Of a DNA stretch of 64,000 bases, positions 1 through 8,063 are shown one piece after another. The DNA comes from Firmicutes bacterium UBA5286 (GTDB taxonomy: Bacteria; Bacillota; Proteinivoracia; UBA4975). The first letter of the stretch is position 1, and each line of letters begins with the position of its first letter. The DNA lies in assembly GCA_002408465.1 (NCBI GenBank), contig DHSM01000001.1:16544-80543 (forward strand). The letters are read 5' to 3'. Both the position numbers and the translations under genes were made by a program. The notes beneath the pieces are model-generated. The model was given only the letters and a program-made list of their open reading frames with translations. It made no database searches and had not been told where the DNA came from.

Positions 1-716
1 TCCACCTTGGACTCGCCAAGGTCGCAGCCCTTGGCGGCCAGGAAGGTGTTGGCCATGCCCCCGCCAATGAGCAGGGTATCAACCTTGGCCAGAAGGTTGC
101 GGATGACGCCAATTTTATCAGAGACCTTGGCACCGCCAATGATGGCTACAAAGGGCCGGCGGGCAACGCTCAGTACCTTGCCCAGCATCTTGATTTCCCG
201 CTCCATCAGCAGGCCTCCATAGGCCGGCAGGTAATCGGCAACACCTACGGTGCTGGCATGGGCTCTGTGGGCTGTGCCAAAGGCGTCATTGACAAATACA
301 TCTGCCAGTTTCGCCAGTTCTTCGGCAAACTCAGGATCATTCTTTTCTTCACCGGGATAAAAGCGGATATTTTCCAGAAGGAGCACATCCCCGTCATTAA
401 GGGCTGCTACGGCTGCTTGCGCTTCTTTGCCAATGGAAGAGTCCACCTTTGCTACCGGGACTGCCAGCAATTTTTCCAGCCGCCGGGCAACGGGATCCAG
501 ACGCAGCTCTTCCTTGACAGTTCCCTTGGGGCGGCCCAGATGAGAAACCAGCACCAGCCTGGCTCCCTGCCGGCGCAGGAAATCGATGGTGGGCAGGGCA
601 GCACGAATCCTGGTATCATCGGTGATTTCCCCTGCGCTCATGGGCACGTTAAAGTCAACCCTGAGCAGCACCCGCTTGCCTCTAAATTCGGCGGACTTAA
701 TCGATTTGCACTCCAT
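1..716 (-). CDS. pgk: Phosphoglycerate kinase, 5' part (runs off the left edge)
   Basis: Phosphoglycerate kinase makes ATP and 3-phosphoglycerate from 1,3-bisphosphoglycerate in glycolysis. About 238 N-terminal residues are visible. The DFNVP segment, the SHLGRPKG loop, LLENIRF and GGAKVSDK are all present and typical of the family. The ATG at 714-716 follows a GGAGG site by about seven bases. The nearby GTG at 718-720 is in another frame. It lies 35 bp after gap with no terminator between them, so it is the third gene of a cggR-gap-pgk operon. The C-terminal nucleotide-binding half is outside the window. Confidence 0.95.
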   Translation of the reverse strand, partial: MECKSIKSAEFRGKRVLLRVDFNVPMSAGEITDDTRIRAALPTIDFLRRQGARLVLVSHLGRPKGTVKEELRLDPVARRLEKLLAVPVAKVDSSIGKEAQAAVAALNDGDVLLLENIRFYPGEEKNDPEFAEELAKLADVFVNDAFGTAHRAHASTVGVADYLPAYGGLLMEREIKMLGKVLSVARRPFVAIIGGAKVSDKIGVIRNLLAKVDTLLIGGGMANTFLAAKGCDLGESKV

Positions 717-751
717 TCACTCTACCTCCATCCATTAGATCTCTTAGGCTG

Positions 752-1759
752 CTACAGTTTTTTAGCTACCATTGCAACCAGGTCGACAACTCTGGCAGAA
801 TATCCCCATTCGTTGTCATACCAGGCCACAACCTTTGCCATATTGTCAATTACGGTGGTAGACAGGGCATCAACTACGCCGGAATACTCTGACCCCTTGT
901 AGTCAACAGATACCAGGGGCTCATCGGAATAGCCCAGGTAGCCCTTGAGGGGGCCGGCCTCAGAAGCGGCTTTAAAAGCGGCGTTGATCTCTTCGGCGGA
1001 GGCCTCCTTGGCCAGTTCGGCAGTGAGGTCGACTACAGAAACAGTGGGAGTCGGCACCCTAAGGGCAAAGCCGTTCATTTTGCCATTCAGTTCAGGCAAT
1101 ACCAAACCGACAGCCTTGGCTGCCCCGGTGGTAGTGGGGATAATGGACAAGGCAGCTGCCCTGGCCCGGCGCAGATCCTTGTGGGTTTTATCCAGCAGGC
1201 ACTGGTCACTGGTATAGGCATGGATTGTAGTGAGAAGGCCTTTGACAATGCCAAATTTGTCATTGAGAACCTTAGCCACCGGCGCCAGGCAAGTAGTTGT
1301 GCAGGATGCGCAGGAAATTACGTGATGCTCGCTGGGAATGTATTTTTCGTCGTTGACTCCCATGACGATGGTAATATCTTCTTGTTTTGCAGGAGCAGTA
1401 ATGATGACCTTTTTTGCGCCGCCCTTTTCAATATGGGGCAGCACCGCTTCTTTGCTGCGGAAATGCCCGGTGGCATCCACAACTATGTCTACGCCCAACT
1501 CCCGCCAGGGAATGTCTCCCGGGTTGGAATAGGTCGTAATCTTCAGTTCCTGGCCATCTACAAGGACTGTATTTCCCTTGACCTCAATCTTGCCGTCAAA
1601 GGGGCCATAGGACGAATCATACTTGAGCAGATGGATCATAGTCTCCACATCAGAGCGACCGTTAGCGGCTACAATTTCAATATTGGGATTGTGGCGGGCA
1701 ATGCGGTACACCCTCCGTCCAACAGCGCCAAAACCATTGATACCTACTTTGATTGTCAA
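752..1759 (-). CDS. gap: Glyceraldehyde-3-phosphate dehydrogenase, TTG start
   Basis: This 335-residue type I GAPDH oxidises and phosphorylates glyceraldehyde-3-phosphate in the cytoplasm. The catalytic Cys153 and His180, the Rossmann fold and the C-terminal WYDNEWGYS signature are present. Three normally near-invariant motifs differ: GFGAVGR in place of GFGRIGR (residues 9-15), NGRSD in place of NDLTD (33-37), and CASCTTTC in place of SASCTTNC (150-157). Loss of the acidic residue in the second motif may widen coenzyme use towards NADP, which is an inference. The start is TTG at 1757-1759, seven bases after AGGAGG. It sits between cggR and pgk and is probably controlled by CggR. Confidence 0.95.
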   Translation of the reverse strand: MTIKVGINGFGAVGRRVYRIARHNPNIEIVAANGRSDVETMIHLLKYDSSYGPFDGKIEVKGNTVLVDGQELKITTYSNPGDIPWRELGVDIVVDATGHFRSKEAVLPHIEKGGAKKVIITAPAKQEDITIVMGVNDEKYIPSEHHVISCASCTTTCLAPVAKVLNDKFGIVKGLLTTIHAYTSDQCLLDKTHKDLRRARAAALSIIPTTTGAAKAVGLVLPELNGKMNGFALRVPTPTVSVVDLTAELAKEASAEEINAAFKAASEAGPLKGYLGYSDEPLVSVDYKGSEYSGVVDALSTTVIDNMAKVVAWYDNEWGYSARVVDLVAMVAKKL

Positions 1760-1812
1760 AACTACTCCTCCTCATATATATTTATTTTCCCCAATGGGGC
1801 AAAGGGGCGAAA

Positions 1813-2832
1813 TTAAACCGAAGGCCCTTGCAGAATGGCCTCGGCTGCGCCCTGGTCGGTGACCAGGACATTCCACTTGTGGTGGGCGGCTACAGCTTTG
1901 ATTGCCTGGGCTTTAGCCGTTCCCCCGGCGACAACAATTACTGTCTTTATGTTTTCCAAATCATCTATGCCTAATCCAATGCTATTGGCCTGCCAGACAA
2001 TTTGACCCTGATGATTAAAATAATAGCCCAGAGTTTCCGCTGCCGCATTGAGCTCCTCAAGAGCAGCAATTCGCTCGGGCGGCGCCTGGCGCCGGGCCGC
2101 CATCTCCAGGGCATCCCCGATCCCGTGGACAAGAATTGTGCTCCGATGAATGAGGGCGAGAACCTCTGCGATTCCCGGCTCCTGCACTAATTCTTCCAGG
2201 GCATGTCGGGACAGGTTGTCAGGGGCATGGAGCAGGCGGTACTTTCCCCCCAAGGCTTGGGCCAGTTTGGCGGCAATGGTGTTCGCCTGGATTTCCACCC
2301 GCTCTCCCAGGGCTCCCCGCCCGGGAACTACAGTCACCTTATGCCGCTGGGGATGGACGGAATCGACAACCTGAAACATGGTTGTGCCGCCGGTGATGGC
2401 GATGATGTCCCCGTCCCGGATTTCCTGGACCAAGACCCTGGCTGCCGCCCGGCCCAGTTCTCTCCGGACCAGGGGATTAGCGGTACTGTCACCGGGGACC
2501 AGAATTACTCGGGGAATGCCCAGATGTTCAGATACCTGCCTCTCCATGGTAGGCAAACCCAACAGTTCCAGCATGTAGGGGGTCATGGCCGCAAGCACAG
2601 TTTGGCCCTGGGCTGTCAGGCTGGCCCCACCGGCGCCGGTCTCAATCAGATCCAATTGCTTGAGGGCATCCAGTTCGGTGCGCACTATTCTTTCTCCAGT
2701 CTGCAAAATATCCGCCAGCACACGGCGTCCTACCGGCGCTAAATGGTCTACAGCACGCAGAATAGAATAGCGACGGAAAAAGGTGTTGGCGATTTCCGGT
2801 GACACCAGCTTTAGAATTTCGATGATATTCAT
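1813..2832 (-). CDS. cggR: CggR-type central glycolytic genes regulator
   Basis: A 339-residue SorC/DeoR-type repressor, close in length to Bacillus CggR (about 340). The N-terminal 85 residues form a winged helix-turn-helix; the rest is the sugar-phosphate-binding domain (fructose-1,6-bisphosphate in the known family). Motifs include ITGGTTM and VVPGRGALGE. The ATG at 2830-2832 has a GGAGGTGG site; the reading frame extends 24 codons upstream, but that part overlaps the operator. It is the first gene of the operon, 53 bp before gap, and is expected to repress its own promoter through the CGGGAC repeats at 2856-2880. Confidence 0.92.
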   Translation of the reverse strand: MNIIEILKLVSPEIANTFFRRYSILRAVDHLAPVGRRVLADILQTGERIVRTELDALKQLDLIETGAGGASLTAQGQTVLAAMTPYMLELLGLPTMERQVSEHLGIPRVILVPGDSTANPLVRRELGRAAARVLVQEIRDGDIIAITGGTTMFQVVDSVHPQRHKVTVVPGRGALGERVEIQANTIAAKLAQALGGKYRLLHAPDNLSRHALEELVQEPGIAEVLALIHRSTILVHGIGDALEMAARRQAPPERIAALEELNAAAETLGYYFNHQGQIVWQANSIGLGIDDLENIKTVIVVAGGTAKAQAIKAVAAHHKWNVLVTDQGAAEAILQGPSV

Positions 2833-2855
2833 AGTCCACCTCCGGGTCAGGGATT

Positions 2856-2936
2856 GTCCCGCTCGGCTATATATGTCCCGTCGAAGGTAAAAAAACCTTC
2901 TCATAAAAGTATAGCAAGAGTCTTAGTTTATTGCAA
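2856..2936 (-). promoter_or_regulatory. cggR operon promoter and CggR-like operator
   Basis: Read on the minus strand there is a sigma-A promoter: TTGCAA (2931-2936), 17 bp, TATACT (2908-2913), preceded by TGC as an extended -10. Just downstream, two direct CGGGAC repeats (2875-2880 and 2856-2861) are 19 bp apart. CGGGAC direct repeats downstream of the promoter are the known form of the Bacillus CggR operator. A perfect inverted repeat, GAAGGT/ACCTTC around an A/T tract (2883-2900), covers the likely transcription start. Confidence 0.75.
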
Positions 2937-3034
2937 CCTAAATCCTTAGGTGAAGGAGATAATGAAAGTTAATAACAGCCTTGACCCCGCTATGCTATAA
3001 TCAGGTATTCGAGGGGATTTAAGGAGTGGTAAGA

Positions 3035-4213
3035 ATGACAATAGTAATCGGCGCCGGCGCTGCGGGATTGCTGGCGGCAGTAGCGGCGGTCCGGCGGGGC
3101 AGACAAGTCTTTGTATATGATAAAATGGACCGGCCTGGCATTAAGCTCGGTCTGGCTGGGGGCGGCCGCTGTAATCTATCCAACAGCGGCGATCTTCTCC
3201 TGGGACTGCATAACTGCCAGTTTCTGCGGCCGGCCCTGGTAAGTCTGGATAACGCCGCCCTCCAAAACCTCCTTGCAAAAATAGGTGTAGCCACCACAGT
3301 TGACCAATGGGGTCGGGTTTTTCCTCAGGCTATGACAGGACATGAGTTTGCAGCTTATCTGCATAGCTGGCTGAGAAAGCAAGGGACCAGCTTCTATTTT
3401 GGCAGCCCCCTAACAAATATCAGAACAAAGGATGGGAAACTGGAGGCTATTGAAATCAATGGCAAGGCCGTCGCTTGCACCCGGGCAATCCTGGCCTGCG
3501 GCGGCAAGGCCTGGCCCCAAACTGGCAGCGATGGGGCTGCCCTGGCGGTTCTGGAACGAGCCGGACATGAAATAGTCCATCTGCTGCCGGCCTTGGCCCC
3601 CCTGAAGACTAGAGAAAGCTGGCCCACACAAATGAAAGGGATCAGCCTGAAAGATGTTGTTGTCACAGTTACAGCCAATGGCAGGAAACTTGATGAAGCC
3701 CGGGGAGATTTGCTCTTCACTCATTTTGGTCTCAGCGGCCCGGCAGTGCTGGATGTCAGCCACGCCGCCGCCAGGGCCCGAAGCCAACAGCTGCAAACTT
3801 TTATTGTCATTGACCTTTTGCCTGCCATGAGCAAGGAGGAAATCCGCTCAGCATTAGAAAAGCAAGGGCAAAAAACTGTGGGCAATGGCCTTTCCGCCCT
3901 GCTCCCGGCCCAGTTGGGCAAGGCCCTGGGCAACGACAAATACATAAAAGGCCTGGCGCCCTCCACCCTCAACCAGCTGGCCGGAGGTTTAAAGGCAGTC
4001 AGGCTTGAAATAATTGACGTCTTGGGCAACAATCACGCCATGGTCAGTCAGGGAGGAGTCAATCTCAGACAAGTCAATCCCCGGACCATGGAATCCAAAC
4101 TGATATCAGGCCTGTATATTGCCGGGGAAATGCTGGATTACCACGGGAAAACCGGCGGCTTTAATCTCCATGCAGCCTTTGCCACGGGCTGGCTGGCTGG
4201 TGAAAACGCCTGA
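3035..4213 (+). CDS. BaiN/HI0933-family FAD-dependent oxidoreductase
   Basis: A 392-residue cytoplasmic flavoprotein of the HI0933/YhiN/BaiN family. The N-terminal dinucleotide fold has GAGAAG at residues 6-11, followed by the family signature GGGRCNLSN (42-50). Near the C-terminus, GGFNLHAAFATG closes the FAD site. Substrates of this family are mostly unknown; BaiN has been linked to bile-acid dehydroxylation, but that activity should not be assumed here. The ATG at 3035 is eight bases after AAGGAG; an in-frame GTG at 3026 overlaps that site. It is convergent with rpoN, with one base between the stop codons. Confidence 0.88.
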   Translation: MTIVIGAGAAGLLAAVAAVRRGRQVFVYDKMDRPGIKLGLAGGGRCNLSNSGDLLLGLHNCQFLRPALVSLDNAALQNLLAKIGVATTVDQWGRVFPQAMTGHEFAAYLHSWLRKQGTSFYFGSPLTNIRTKDGKLEAIEINGKAVACTRAILACGGKAWPQTGSDGAALAVLERAGHEIVHLLPALAPLKTRESWPTQMKGISLKDVVVTVTANGRKLDEARGDLLFTHFGLSGPAVLDVSHAAARARSQQLQTFIVIDLLPAMSKEEIRSALEKQGQKTVGNGLSALLPAQLGKALGNDKYIKGLAPSTLNQLAGGLKAVRLEIIDVLGNNHAMVSQGGVNLRQVNPRTMESKLISGLYIAGEMLDYHGKTGGFNLHAAFATGWLAGENA

Positions 4214-4214
4214 A

Positions 4215-5591
4215 TCACTGCCAGTGCTTGCGCAGAGTCGAGCTGGGAATGCCCAGCTGATCCCGGTATTTAGCCACTGTCCGCCGGGATATTTTTACGC
4301 CCCGATCTTGCAGGCAAAGGGCTAGCTGCTGATCAGTCAGAGGATTAGCATTATCCTCCTCGGCGACAATTTCCGCCAGAACGTGTTTGACCCCGGTGCT
4401 GGCTGTGCCAACGCCATTATCGGTGTCCAGATTGACGGCAAAAAAGTACTTGAAAGCAAAGATTCCCCTGGGTGTCTGCAAATACTTGCCATTGACGGCC
4501 CGGCTGACTGTAGACTCATGAATTTCCAGGGCCTCGGCTACATCTACTAGGCGCATAGGTCGCAGGCCTTTAACTCCCTGCGAAAAGAAGGACTCTTGAT
4601 ATTCCAGGATAAATTCTGTTATCCGATATAGTGTGGTTCGGCGCTGTTCAATAGCCTTCAGCAGCCATAGAGCGGAATTTAATTTGCCCCGAAGGAATTT
4701 TTGGGTCCCTTCTGCATCGGTATTTTTGAGCATGCTCTGATAACTGGGGCTGAGGCGCAGGCGATGTGAGCTAGAGTCGTTGACCAGTATGACCCACTTT
4801 CCAGACACATCCAGGACGGTGACATCGGGAAGAATATAAGCAGAGCCGGCATCCTCGCCCAAACTCAGGCCAGGTTTTGGTTCCAACCCCTTGATATAAT
4901 CAATGGCCGCCTGGACCAGAGCATAGTCTACCCCTAGAATCTCCGCCAGGATGGGAATTCTCCCTTTGGCCACCAAATCCAGATGGTCAGAGATGATTTC
5001 CCGAACAAAAGGAGGCGCATCCTTGCGGCTGCTGAGTTGCATGAGCAGACACTCCCGCAGATTCCGGGCGCCGATGCCAACGGGCTCTAGTGTCTGGACC
5101 ACAGTCAGGGCTGCGGCCACATCTTCTTCCTTCACTCGCAGCTGGCAGGCGATTTCCCCACAGGGCAAGTGCAAATAGCCGTCATCACTGAGGTTGTCAA
5201 TAATATTATCGGCGATTTTCGCCAGGTTCTTAGGCAAGCTGATGAGTCTCAACTGCTGGCGAAGCCGCTGCTGCAATGTTACCGCTCCGGCGGTATACTG
5301 CTCAAAAGTAGTTTTTTCCCGAGGATCCCGGGATAAATCTCCCCCGTCCCCCCGGTCTTGAAAATACTGTTCCCAATCAAGGTCAAATTCCATTTCTTCT
5401 TCTGATTCCGGGGCTTCTTCTCCTTCTGCCTCTTCTGCCATTTCCAGCATTGGGTTTTCCAGAAACTGCTGTTCCAAATACGCACTGAGCTCTAAAGCAG
5501 GGAGCTGCAGCAATTTTATGGCCTGCTGCAGTTGGGGGGTCATTATAAGCTTTTGAGTCTGACGCATTTCCAACTGAAAATCCAGCCTCAT
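4215..5591 (-). CDS. rpoN: RNA polymerase sigma-54 factor
   Basis: Sigma-54 (458 residues) directs RNA polymerase to -24/-12 promoters that need an enhancer-binding ATPase. Region I (about 1-50) is Gln/Leu-rich, as required for activator response. Residues 55-85 form the acidic linker. The core-binding domain, helix-turn-helix and the C-terminal RpoN box (SRRTVAKYRD, about 435-444) follow. The ATG has a GAGGAGG site. In many Bacillota rpoN lies next to cggR, as here. No enhancer-binding protein is in the window, so its regulon is elsewhere. Confidence 0.95.
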   Translation of the reverse strand: MRLDFQLEMRQTQKLIMTPQLQQAIKLLQLPALELSAYLEQQFLENPMLEMAEEAEGEEAPESEEEMEFDLDWEQYFQDRGDGGDLSRDPREKTTFEQYTAGAVTLQQRLRQQLRLISLPKNLAKIADNIIDNLSDDGYLHLPCGEIACQLRVKEEDVAAALTVVQTLEPVGIGARNLRECLLMQLSSRKDAPPFVREIISDHLDLVAKGRIPILAEILGVDYALVQAAIDYIKGLEPKPGLSLGEDAGSAYILPDVTVLDVSGKWVILVNDSSSHRLRLSPSYQSMLKNTDAEGTQKFLRGKLNSALWLLKAIEQRRTTLYRITEFILEYQESFFSQGVKGLRPMRLVDVAEALEIHESTVSRAVNGKYLQTPRGIFAFKYFFAVNLDTDNGVGTASTGVKHVLAEIVAEEDNANPLTDQQLALCLQDRGVKISRRTVAKYRDQLGIPSSTLRKHWQ

Positions 5592-5807
5592 CGCTGCACC
5601 TCCTCACTTCTTTCTACTAGTGCATTATATTCTTTATAGACTGAGCTTTCTCCTGCAAGAATTGTGCCATCCATGCTTTGTAACAAAAATTTTATATTTC
5701 CTGCAGGAGAAAAATGCAATTCCCTTGACAAGGACAAGAATAAATGCAAAAATAGTTAGGTAAGCCTTTTACTAAGCAGCAACAGCTTTTGGAGGGAGGT
5801 CATAAGT

Positions 5808-6008
5808 ATGAAGAAAGATATTCATCCCAAGTATTACAAAGTTACAGCCACTTGCGCCTGCGGTGCTCAGTTTGAAACCGGCTCCACCAAGGAGAATATC
5901 AGGGTTGACATTTGCTCCAACTGCCATCCCTTTTTCACCGGCGTCCAGAAGATAGTCGACGCAGCCGGCCGGGTTGAAAAATTCAACAGAAAATACAACC
6001 GCAAATAA
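5808..6008 (+). CDS. rpmE: 50S ribosomal protein L31, zinc-binding type A
   Basis: A 66-residue L31, a component of the large ribosomal subunit. Cys16, Cys18, Cys36 and Cys39 form the CxC/CxxC zinc site that defines type A, in contrast to zinc-independent type B. GGAGG lies upstream of the ATG. A strong terminator follows directly, so it is transcribed alone. A TTGACA hexamer at 5725-5730 lacks a clear -10 partner. Confidence 0.95.
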   Translation: MKKDIHPKYYKVTATCACGAQFETGSTKENIRVDICSNCHPFFTGVQKIVDAAGRVEKFNRKYNRK

Positions 6009-6037
6009 ATACCCGTCCAAGACGGGTATATTTTTTT
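6009..6037 (+). terminator. Rho-independent terminator of rpmE
   Basis: A 9-bp stem (ATACCCGTC/GACGGGTAT) with a 3-nt loop is followed by a run of seven T. It starts two bases after the L31 stop codon. Confidence 0.9.
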
Positions 6038-6045
6038 GGCCAAAA

Positions 6046-6167
6046 GGGACGGTTCTTTTTGTCCCACGAGAAAAAGCTGATCCTATAAAGCAAAAAAAGT
6101 GGGCCGAAAGAAACCGGCCCCATTGGGTAGTTTTAATTGGGACAAAAGGAACCGTCCCCGTTGTCCC
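6046..6167. repeat. REP-like inverted repeat pair (GGGAC...GTCCC)
   Basis: Two units of about 20-29 bp face each other: 6046-6065 and 6139-6167. The reverse complement of the first begins GGGACAAAAAGAACCGTCCC; the second begins GGGACAAAAGGAACCGTCCC and adds a second GTCCC. The right-hand unit contains the stop codon and last codons of the ABC-F gene. Related copies lie at 32173-32196 and 53468-53496. Such GGGAC/GTCCC palindromes are scattered through many Bacillota genomes; their role is unknown. Confidence 0.7.
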
Positions 6168-8046
6168 GCTCATATTGGTCTTTTAGCTCCTGGAGTTGCA
6201 GCCAGCGTTCCATCTTTTCTTCCAGTGTTTGTTCGATTTCCTGAGCCTGCTGGTGAAGCTGTTTGAGGCGGACATAATCTGCCCCCGCTTCATTCAGTTC
6301 CTGCTGCAGCTGGTCAAGTTCCTGCTGGAGGGAGTCTGTCTCTGCTTCCAGTTGTTCCAGCTCTCTTTCCTCTTTATAGCTGAGTTTTGACTTCTCCCGT
6401 TTGGCCCGGGAGTCTTTTTTTTCTGGGGCATTTTCTGCCTCCAGGGCAGGCGACCCTGCCTCCGCAAGATACTCACTGAAGCTGCCGGTAAAGAGGCTGA
6501 CATTACCCCTGCCATCCAAAGCCAAGAGGTGATCCATACTCTTGTCTAAAAACCAGCGGTCATGGGAGACCGCCAGCACTGCTCCAGGGAAATCCTCCAG
6601 ATAATCTTCCAACACCGTCAGCGTCTCGATATCCAGATTATTGGTAGGTTCATCCAGGAGCAGGACATTGGGCTCTTCCATGAGAATGCCCAGCAGGTAC
6701 AAACGCCGGCGCTCGCCGCCGGAGAGATCCTGAATATAGGTCCACTGGTCGGAGCCAGTAAATAAAAAGTGTTCCAGCATTTTTTCCGCAGTGATATTTT
6801 CGCCGCCGGCAGTCTTGACCTCATAACGAATGCCCTGGATATATTGGATTACCCGCAAATTATCCTCCAACTCTTGGGCCTGTTGGCGGTAGTAACCGAT
6901 CTTTACCGTCTCGCCCCGCTCCACCCCGCCGGAATCAGCGTCTGTCAAACCGGCGATGATGTTCAAAAGGGTGGATTTGCCGCTGCCGTTTGGCCCGACG
7001 ATGCCGATGCGGTCCCGAGGCAACAGGGTATAGCTGAAATCTCTGATCAAAGTGCGGCCGCTGTAGCTCTTGCTCACTGCCGCCAGCTGGATGACCTTTT
7101 TTCCCAAGCGCCGAGCGGGAATGTCCAGTTCCACTTTGCCCTTTTCGGCCTTGAAACTCTGGCGGTTCAGCTCCCGGAACATTTTCTTCCGGGCCTTTTC
7201 CTTGGTGGAACGTCCCTGGGCTCCCTGGAGCATCCAGGTCAGTTCCCGTTTGAGGGCAGCCCGATGTTTTCTGGCGGCGGCGGCCTGAGCTTCTTCCTTC
7301 TCGGCCTTTAATTCCAAGTAATTCTGATAGCCGCCGGCGCAGTCCAGGAATTCACCCCGGTCCACTTCCAGGATGCGGTTGGCCACCCGGCTCAACAGCC
7401 AACGGTCATGAGTAATAAGGAGCAAGGCGCCGCTGCGCTTTTGCAGATAGTCCTCCAGCCAGAGGATGGCTTGACTGTCCAAATGGTTGGTGGGCTCGTC
7501 CAGGATTAGGAGCTGGCAGGGGGTAATCAGGGCCCGGGCCAGAGCCACCCGCTTCATTTCTCCTCCCGACAGGGCAGAGATGGGACGCTGAAACTCGTCA
7601 ACACTTAAGCGGGTGAGAATGGCCCGGCCGCTGTTTTCTAGCTCCCAGGCCCCCAGGCTGTCCAGCCTGAGGCTGAGCCGGGCAATCTCCATCGCCAGAG
7701 TCTCGTTTCCCGGATGCTCTTCCAGCTGGGCAGTCAGCTTGTGATACTCATACAAAGCCATCAGCTTGGGATCCTCCCCCCGGAAGACTTCCGCCAGCAC
7801 GGTGCCGGCGGGGGCAAAGGCCGGGTGTTGGCGCAGGTAGTGAATGTGTGTGCCTCCTGCCGCCACAACTGAGCCTGTGCCAGGTTCCACCGCCCCGGCC
7901 AAAATTCCCGCCAGGGTAGACTTGCCTGAACCGTTGCTGCCAATGAGGCCGATTTTGTCTTCGGAATCGATGCCAAAACTAACCCCTGAAAACAGGGGTT
8001 TTTCACCGTAAACGATGCCAATGTCAGTTGCGCTGAGAATATGCAT
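6133..8046 (-). CDS. ABC-F family ATPase (ribosome-associated type)
   Basis: A soluble 637-residue protein with two ABC domains and no membrane segments, typical of ABC-F translation factors (Uup, YdiF, EttA relatives). Walker A motifs are GSNGSGKS (36-43) and GPNGSGKS in the second half; signatures are LSGGEMKR and LSGGERRR. A charged linker separates the domains and a coiled coil (about 560-625) ends the protein, as in Uup/YdiF. The ATG at 8044-8046 was chosen over an in-frame GTG that overlaps the AGGTGG site. The last residues (GDGSFCPN) are encoded by a REP-like repeat. It lies 17 bp after mscS. Antibiotic protection cannot be concluded from sequence. Confidence 0.88.
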   Translation of the reverse strand: MHILSATDIGIVYGEKPLFSGVSFGIDSEDKIGLIGSNGSGKSTLAGILAGAVEPGTGSVVAAGGTHIHYLRQHPAFAPAGTVLAEVFRGEDPKLMALYEYHKLTAQLEEHPGNETLAMEIARLSLRLDSLGAWELENSGRAILTRLSVDEFQRPISALSGGEMKRVALARALITPCQLLILDEPTNHLDSQAILWLEDYLQKRSGALLLITHDRWLLSRVANRILEVDRGEFLDCAGGYQNYLELKAEKEEAQAAAARKHRAALKRELTWMLQGAQGRSTKEKARKKMFRELNRQSFKAEKGKVELDIPARRLGKKVIQLAAVSKSYSGRTLIRDFSYTLLPRDRIGIVGPNGSGKSTLLNIIAGLTDADSGGVERGETVKIGYYRQQAQELEDNLRVIQYIQGIRYEVKTAGGENITAEKMLEHFLFTGSDQWTYIQDLSGGERRRLYLLGILMEEPNVLLLDEPTNNLDIETLTVLEDYLEDFPGAVLAVSHDRWFLDKSMDHLLALDGRGNVSLFTGSFSEYLAEAGSPALEAENAPEKKDSRAKREKSKLSYKEERELEQLEAETDSLQQELDQLQQELNEAGADYVRLKQLHQQAQEIEQTLEEKMERWLQLQELKDQYERDNGDGSFCPN

Positions 8047-8063
8047 AATAACCACCTGTGCAA

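Noticed and set aside
258..902. 214-codon plus-strand frame over pgk and gap
   Set aside because: Shadow frame opposite two conserved glycolytic genes.
2981..3001. TTGACC and TATAAT upstream of the BaiN-like gene as a promoter
   Set aside because: The two hexamers are only 9 bp apart, far too close for sigma-A.
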